NCBI GenBank assembly: GCA_910586175.1
Contig: CAJUIJ010000080.1
Coordinates: 1-11,219, forward strand
Direction: 5' to 3'
Length of the DNA: 11,219 nt
Source: an uncultured Muribaculaceae bacterium
GTDB taxonomy: Bacteria > Bacteroidota > Bacteroidia > Bacteroidales > Muribaculaceae
Shown here: positions 7,329-11,219 of the stretch, piece after piece
How positions within the stretch are numbered: the stretch's first letter is position 1
Layout of the letters: every line of letters starts with the position of its first letter
Program-made: the position numbers and the translations under genes
Notes under the pieces: generated by a model
What the model was told of the DNA's origin: nothing
The model's database searches: none
Seen by the model: only the letters and a program-made list of their open reading frames with translations

Positions 7329-8867
7329 ATGGATAAAATTCTCTGGGCAGACGATGAGATTGATCTCCTCAAGCCCCACATACTTTTTCTCAAGACCAAA
7401 GGTTATGACCTGACCACTGTCTCCAACGGCCGCGACGCCATTGATGCCCTCGATCATGACTCATTTTCGTTGGTTCTGCTCGATGAGAACATGCCCGGCA
7501 TTTCCGGCCTCGAGACTCTCGACATAATAAACCAGCGTCACCCCGATATACCCGTCGTGATGATAACCAAGTCGGAAGAGGAAAACATAATGGACCAGGC
7601 AATAGGCAACCGTATAGCCGATTACCTGATCAAGCCTGTCAACCCCAACCAGATTCTTCTATCTATCAAGAAGAATCTGCACAGCCGTGAGATTGTAAAC
7701 GAACAGGCTTCTTCCGACTATCGCCAGGAATTCACAGCACTCTCGTCTGTAATCAACTCCGCCTCGACCGTAGATGAATGGATGGATGTGTACCGTCAGC
7801 TCGTGCGCTGGGAAATAAAGCTCACCGAGACAGACAACCCGATGGCCGAGATGCTCTTGATGCAGAAACGTGATGCAAACTCAAATTTCTGCAAGTTCGT
7901 GAAGCGTAACTATGAGTCTTGGGTCACCTCTGACGATAGGCCGCTCATGAGCCACGATATTTTCCGCCGTAGAGTATTCCCGCTCCTTGATGAGGGGGAA
8001 AAGGTATGCGTCTTCCTAATCGATAATTTCCGCCTTGACCAATGGCGGGTGCTTCAACCCATCGTGGCCGAATGGTTCAACGTCTCCGAAGATTTGTACA
8101 CTACCATTCTCCCCACTTCCACCCAATATGCACGAAATGCAATCTTCGCTGGCCTGATGCCTTACGACATCCATGGCATGTATCCGCACCTCTGGGTAGA
8201 CGAAGATGAAGACGAAGGGCTGAACATTCACGAGGCCGAACTTATCCAGACACAGCTCGACCGCTTCCGCCGCAAGGAGAAGTTCTCATACACCAAGCTC
8301 AACGATTCATCCGCTTGTGAGAAGTTTGTGCAGCGTCTCAACGCCACCAAGGATCTCCCTCTTCAGGTTATAGTGCTCAACTTCATCGACATGCTCTCGC
8401 ATGCCCGAACTGAGTCGAAGATGATACGCGAACTTGCCAACAATGATGCTGCATATCGCTCCATCACGGAGTCATGGCTGCGCCATTCAAGCGCCGCCGA
8501 CATATTCCGCCGACTCGCCGAACTCGGATACAAGGTAATAGTGACAACCGACCACGGCACCATCCGCGTAGACAACCCCATAAAGGTGGTAGGCGATAGA
8601 AACACCAACACCAACCTTCGCTACAAATGTGGTAAAAATCTGAGCTACAACCCCAAGCAAGTCTACGAGATACATAACCCCCGAAAGTTTGGCCTTCCGG
8701 CCCCCAACATCTCAAGCTCTTTCATCTTCGCCCTCAACGAAGATTTCTTCTCATACCCCAACAACTACAATTATTACGTGCAATACTACAACGGCACCTT
8801 CCAGCACGGAGGCATTTCGATGCAGGAAATGCTCGTGCCCTTGGTGACGCTCTCCCCAAAAGGCTAA
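7329..8867 (+). CDS. porX: T9SS response regulator PorX with C-terminal PglZ domain
   Basis: A cytoplasmic response regulator of T9SS gene expression and assembly; in Porphyromonas gingivalis it works with the histidine kinase PorY and the sigma factor SigP. The 512 residues start with a receiver domain (1-118): acidic pair D8/D9, phospho-acceptor D52 in LLDENMPG, T80 and K102, all intact. A helical linker leads to a PglZ domain of the alkaline-phosphatase superfamily (about 200-508). Putative metal and catalytic residues are D232 (FLIDNFR), a Thr in LPTSTQYAR (263-265), D354 and H358 (NFIDMLSHAR), D408/H409 (TTDHGT) and H493 (FQHGGISMQE). PorX proteins have been shown to act as zinc phosphodiesterases on nucleotide substrates, and this copy keeps the expected residues. 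No DNA-binding domain is visible. It follows porW by 8 bp and precedes the Sel1 gene by 18 bp. A 17-bp tandem duplication covers its stop codon. Confidence 0.95.
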   Translation: MDKILWADDEIDLLKPHILFLKTKGYDLTTVSNGRDAIDALDHDSFSLVLLDENMPGISGLETLDIINQRHPDIPVVMITKSEEENIMDQAIGNRIADYLIKPVNPNQILLSIKKNLHSREIVNEQASSDYRQEFTALSSVINSASTVDEWMDVYRQLVRWEIKLTETDNPMAEMLLMQKRDANSNFCKFVKRNYESWVTSDDRPLMSHDIFRRRVFPLLDEGEKVCVFLIDNFRLDQWRVLQPIVAEWFNVSEDLYTTILPTSTQYARNAIFAGLMPYDIHGMYPHLWVDEDEDEGLNIHEAELIQTQLDRFRRKEKFSYTKLNDSSACEKFVQRLNATKDLPLQVIVLNFIDMLSHARTESKMIRELANNDAAYRSITESWLRHSSAADIFRRLAELGYKVIVTTDHGTIRVDNPIKVVGDRNTNTNLRYKCGKNLSYNPKQVYEIHNPRKFGLPAPNISSSFIFALNEDFFSYPNNYNYYVQYYNGTFQHGGISMQEMLVPLVTLSPKG

Positions 8868-8886
8868 AAATCCCAAAAGGCTAAAA
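8855..8886. repeat. 17-bp-period tandem duplication across the porX stop
   Basis: The 15 bases CCCAAAAGGCTAAAA occur at 8855-8869 and again at 8872-8886. The first copy encodes the last porX residues (Pro-Lys-Gly) and its TAA stop. The second fills the spacer and ends on the A of the next gene's ATG. The pattern suggests a local duplication that created or widened the spacer. Confidence 0.85.
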
Positions 8887-9605
8887 TGAATAATAAAAGA
8901 GTCCTACCCCTCTTCTTGATTATGATAGCCTCTCTCATTGCAGCAGCAATGACCCCGGAGGCAAGGAGAAGCTTCGAAGCGTTCCAACAGCGAGCCGAAG
9001 CCGGTGACCCTGCTGCCCAATTCCGCCTCTCTGCAATCCTCGAAAAGGGCTACGACTCCATCCCGACAGACTCCGCAAGAGCACTCTGTCTTGTGCGCAG
9101 AGCCGCCCGGGCCGGCTATCCCCCCGCCCTTAATTACCTCGGCTATCTTTACGGCACAGGTTACGTGGTGGCCGGCGATACCCTGCTGAAGGTCAACAAG
9201 GACTCGATGATAACCTGTCTGACCAAAGCCGCCGATCTTAAAGACCCCAAGGCGATATCCAACTTGGCTTACCTACTGCTCAAATCAAACAGCCAGGACA
9301 CGGTGTCTGATTCCACCCTTCAGGCCAAGGCCTACGCTCTCCTGGGCCATGCCTACTCCCACGGCATAGGTGTGACCTACGACCACACCGAGGCCAACCG
9401 CTGCTTCGCAAAGGCAGCCCTCCTCGGCGATCCCGCCGCGGCATTCATAATAGCGGAAACCCTTGAAATCTTTCCGGATGCAATCTCCTCCCTGCTGACA
9501 CCCGAAGAAGCGGCAAAGATGCCAGATGCAGCAACCCTGAAAGAGCAAGCGGCAAGAGCAGGAATAACCACCTCCGACCAAGCGACAAAAGCCCTGCTCC
9601 CATAA
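8886..9605 (+). CDS. Exported Sel1-repeat protein, third gene of the porW-porX group
   Basis: Function unknown. Sel1-like repeats are TPR-related helical pairs that usually mediate protein-protein contacts. The 239 residues start with a signal peptide (about 1-21, basic NNKR then a hydrophobic core ending SLIAAA) with no lipobox cysteine, so a soluble periplasmic or secreted protein is expected. Sel1-like units run from about residue 36 to 180, with repeats of the type AEAGDPAAQFRLSAILEKG, ARAGYPPALNYLGYLYGTG and AYALLGHAYSHGIGV followed by ANRCFAKAALLGDPAAA. The C-terminus is Ala-rich and helical. The ATG at 8886 is 18 bp after the porX stop, which suggests co-transcription and perhaps a role near the secretion machinery, but nothing in the protein proves this. 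It lacks a recognisable T9SS C-terminal targeting domain. No clear intrinsic terminator follows. Confidence 0.8.
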   Translation: MNNKRVLPLFLIMIASLIAAAMTPEARRSFEAFQQRAEAGDPAAQFRLSAILEKGYDSIPTDSARALCLVRRAARAGYPPALNYLGYLYGTGYVVAGDTLLKVNKDSMITCLTKAADLKDPKAISNLAYLLLKSNSQDTVSDSTLQAKAYALLGHAYSHGIGVTYDHTEANRCFAKAALLGDPAAAFIIAETLEIFPDAISSLLTPEEAAKMPDAATLKEQAARAGITTSDQATKALLP

Positions 9606-9607
9606 GC

Positions 9608-9721
9608 CTCCACTCCTTTCTGCTGTCTCAGCCCGCTTCCTGAGTCCCCACTCCTTTCTACTGTCTCACCTCGCTCCCTGAGTCTCCACTCCTTTCTGCT
9701 GTCTCATCTCGCTCCCTGAGT
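9608..9721. repeat. Three 38-bp tandem repeats downstream of the Sel1 gene
   Basis: Units 9608-9645, 9646-9683 and 9684-9721 are exactly 38 bases each; pairwise they differ at about three to five positions by eye. Each contains CACTCCTTTCT near its start and ends CTGAGT. Within each, CTCA and TGAG (five pairs in unit 1, CTCAG/CTGAG) can form a short stem around an 8-10-base loop. The period is not a multiple of 3 and the array begins 3 bases after a stop codon, so it is non-coding. Confidence 0.9.
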
Positions 9722-9737
9722 CCCTTGTAGTGGTGTT

Positions 9738-9815
9738 GTGTGAGGGCCGGAGCCCGAAGCCAAGGAAGCAGGTTGCATAGCGGTTTTGGGGGAGTGTGAG
9801 CGCAAAGCGCGAAGC
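9738..9815. repeat. Pair of related hairpin motifs before the nadB promoter
   Basis: Two copies of GTGTGAG, short hairpin, GAAGC start 56 bases apart. Copy 1 (9738-9760) has the stem GGGC/GCCC with loop CGGA. Copy 2 (9794-9815) has the stem GCGC/GCGC with loop AAA. The stem sequences differ but pairing is kept, while the flanks GTGTGAG and GAAGC are identical. No T-run follows on either strand, so they do not look like ordinary terminators. Confidence 0.65.
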
Positions 9816-9829
9816 AGAAGAATTTATGA

Positions 9830-9860
9830 TTGCCTTTTCGCAGATTTTTGCTAACTTTGC
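9830..9860 (+). promoter_or_regulatory. Bacteroidota-type promoter of nadB
   Basis: TTG (9830-9832), a 19-base spacer, then TAACTTTGC (9852-9860), an exact match to the -33/-7 pattern of the Bacteroidota primary sigma factor. The transcript would start near 9866, about 17 bases before the nadB ATG, leaving a very short leader. This makes nadB a separate transcription unit from the Sel1 gene. Confidence 0.75.
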
Positions 9861-9882
9861 AAGTTGATAACAAGCTAATGTC

Positions 9883-11219
9883 ATGACTCACAAATATGAC
9901 TATCTCGTAATAGGATCCGGCATCGCAGGAATGTCGTTCGCCCTAAAGGCCGCGCGTCGCGGCAACTCTGTGGCTATCATATGTAAATCCACTCTCGATG
10001 AGGCTAATACAAACTTCGCGCAAGGCGGTGTAGCCTCTGTGACTAACCTCGAACTCGACAACTTCGACAAGCATATCCACGACACGATGGTAGCCGGAGA
10101 CTGGCTCTCCGATCCGGCTGCTGTGGAGCAGGTGGTAAAAAATGCCCCCGAGCAAATCAAGGAGTTGCTCTCATGGGGTGTAGACTTCGACAAGAAGCCC
10201 GACGGCAATTTCGACCTCCATCGGGAAGGTGGGCACTCCGAATTCCGTATTCTCCACCATGCCGACAACACCGGTGCGGAGATTCAGCAAAGCCTCATTA
10301 AGCGTATCATAGCTGACCCTAACATCGATGTCTTTGACCACAGGTTTGCCGTCGAGATCATCACCGAGCACCACCTCGGCCGCATCGTGACACGCCGCAC
10401 CCCCGACATAAACTGCTTCGGAGCATACATCCTCAATGAAGAGACCGGCTCCGTTGATACATTCCTCGCCCGTGTCACGGTCATGGCTACAGGCGGCATT
10501 GGTGCCGTATACGGTGCCACCTCCAACCCTCTTGTCTCCACCGGCGACGGCATCGCCATGGTATACCGTGCCAAGGGCACCGTAAAGGATATGGAGTTCA
10601 TCCAGTTCCACCCCACAGTGCTCTACCACCCGGGAGACCGCCCCTCATTCCTCATCACCGAGGCTATGCGCGGCTACGGCGCAGTGCTCAAGAATATCCA
10701 CGGCGAGGAGTTCATGCAAAAATATGACCCGCGCCTATCTCTGGCCCCACGCGATATAGTGGCGCGTGCCATCGACTCCGAAATGAAGCAGGCCGGCTCC
10801 GACCACGTATATCTCGATGTGACACACAAAGACCCGGAGGAGACAAAACGACATTTCCCAAACATCTACGAGAAGTGCCTTTCGCTTGGCATAGACATAA
10901 CCAAGGATATGATTCCGGTGGCCCCGGCCGCACACTATCTCTGCGGTGGCATTAAGGTTGACCTCAACGGGCAAAGTTCAATCAAACGTCTCTACGCCAT
11001 AGGTGAGTGCTCCTGCACCGGACTTCACGGTGGCAACCGTCTCGCTTCCAACTCCCTGATTGAAGCCGTGGTATATGCCGACGCAGCCGAGAAGCACGCC
11101 TCCTCGCTCGTCAACGGTTACGACTTCCGCACCGATGTGCCCGACTGGAACGACGAAGGCACCGAGCATCCCGACGAACTTGTGCTGATTACCCAGAGCG
11201 AAAAGGAGGTGGCCCAGAT
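9883..11219 (+). CDS. nadB: L-aspartate oxidase, 3' end missing
   Basis: A flavoprotein that oxidises L-aspartate to iminoaspartate, the first step of de novo NAD synthesis; NadA then makes quinolinate from it. The window holds 445 codons of an expected 520-540, so the C-terminal helical domain is cut by the edge. Visible are the N-terminal FAD-binding motif GSGIAGMSFA (11-20), the TNFAQGGVA segment (43-51), and the catalytic set of the succinate dehydrogenase/fumarate reductase flavoprotein family: H243 in QFHPT, T259/E260 in LITEAMRG, R290 in APRD and H351 in APAAHYLCGG. Numbering is almost the same as in the E. coli enzyme. The closing flavin segment GECSCTGLHGGNRLASNSL (374-392) also fits NadB. 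The ATG at 9883 is the first in-frame start after the promoter and gives a standard N-terminus. No nadA or nadC is visible; they may lie to the right. Confidence 0.95.
   Translation, partial: MTHKYDYLVIGSGIAGMSFALKAARRGNSVAIICKSTLDEANTNFAQGGVASVTNLELDNFDKHIHDTMVAGDWLSDPAAVEQVVKNAPEQIKELLSWGVDFDKKPDGNFDLHREGGHSEFRILHHADNTGAEIQQSLIKRIIADPNIDVFDHRFAVEIITEHHLGRIVTRRTPDINCFGAYILNEETGSVDTFLARVTVMATGGIGAVYGATSNPLVSTGDGIAMVYRAKGTVKDMEFIQFHPTVLYHPGDRPSFLITEAMRGYGAVLKNIHGEEFMQKYDPRLSLAPRDIVARAIDSEMKQAGSDHVYLDVTHKDPEETKRHFPNIYEKCLSLGIDITKDMIPVAPAAHYLCGGIKVDLNGQSSIKRLYAIGECSCTGLHGGNRLASNSLIEAVVYADAAEKHASSLVNGYDFRTDVPDWNDEGTEHPDELVLITQSEKEVAQ

Noticed and set aside
6841..7399. Minus-strand open frames rich in Leu/Trp/Gly or Ser/Cys/Gly opposite the porW tail
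   Set aside because: They are the reverse reading of the Pro/Gln/Glu repeat tail of porW.
9608..9721. Possible CRISPR array
   Set aside because: The 38-bp units are directly adjacent, with no unique spacers between them, and no cas gene is present.
9878..9886. Minimal upstream frame ATG TCA TGA overlapping the nadB start
   Set aside because: A two-codon frame arises easily by chance; nothing shows that it is translated or controls nadB.
9658..9891. Minus-strand open frames of 72-77 residues in the repeat spacer
   Set aside because: They run through the 38-bp repeats, the hairpins and the nadB promoter and show no protein-like features.

Overview
The window looks like chromosomal DNA of a Bacteroidota member, most likely order Bacteroidales and possibly a gut Muribaculaceae-type lineage. 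Reasons: two type IX secretion (T9SS) genes, porW/sprE and porX; a TPR/one-TM/helix-turn-helix regulator of a family typical of Bacteroidales; promoter elements of the Bacteroidota form TAnnTTTGY with an upstream TTG; little Shine-Dalgarno sequence; and AT-rich spacers between moderately GC-rich genes. The family-level placement is only an inference.

Layout. Left, on the minus strand and reading right to left: a lipoprotein of the M28/glutaminyl-cyclase fold (4240 to 3263, GTG start), tyrS (3154 to 1862), and a membrane-bound TPR regulator (1871 or 1862 to 186) whose start overlaps the tyrS stop. Positions 1-185 hold a weak terminator for this group and a leftward promoter for a gene outside the window. 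Right, on the plus strand: porW/sprE (4357-7320), porX (7329-8867) and a small exported Sel1-repeat protein (8886-9605). Gaps of 8 and 18 bp between them suggest one operon. After a 277-bp repeat-rich spacer comes nadB (9883 to the window edge, 3' end missing) with its own well-formed promoter.

How the genes fit together. PorW is a periplasmic TPR lipoprotein needed for T9SS function. PorX is a response regulator fused to a PglZ phosphodiesterase domain and links T9SS assembly to a two-component signal. The divergently transcribed lipoprotein resembles glutaminyl-peptide cyclotransferases, which in Bacteroidota cap the N-terminal glutamine left when signal peptidase I cleaves many exported proteins. 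An export-linked cyclase beside two T9SS genes is a plausible functional neighbourhood, and the Sel1 protein behind porX is a candidate accessory factor. tyrS and nadB are housekeeping genes.

The least explained DNA is in the spacers: nine 8-bp ATGTCAWW-type units between the cyclase-like gene and tyrS; three 38-bp tandem repeats plus two small hairpins with compensating stem changes before nadB; a 17-bp tandem duplication covering the porX stop codon; and a perfect 6-bp-arm palindrome in the divergent cyclase/porW promoter region. No CRISPR array, insertion sequence, rRNA, tRNA or phage gene was seen.
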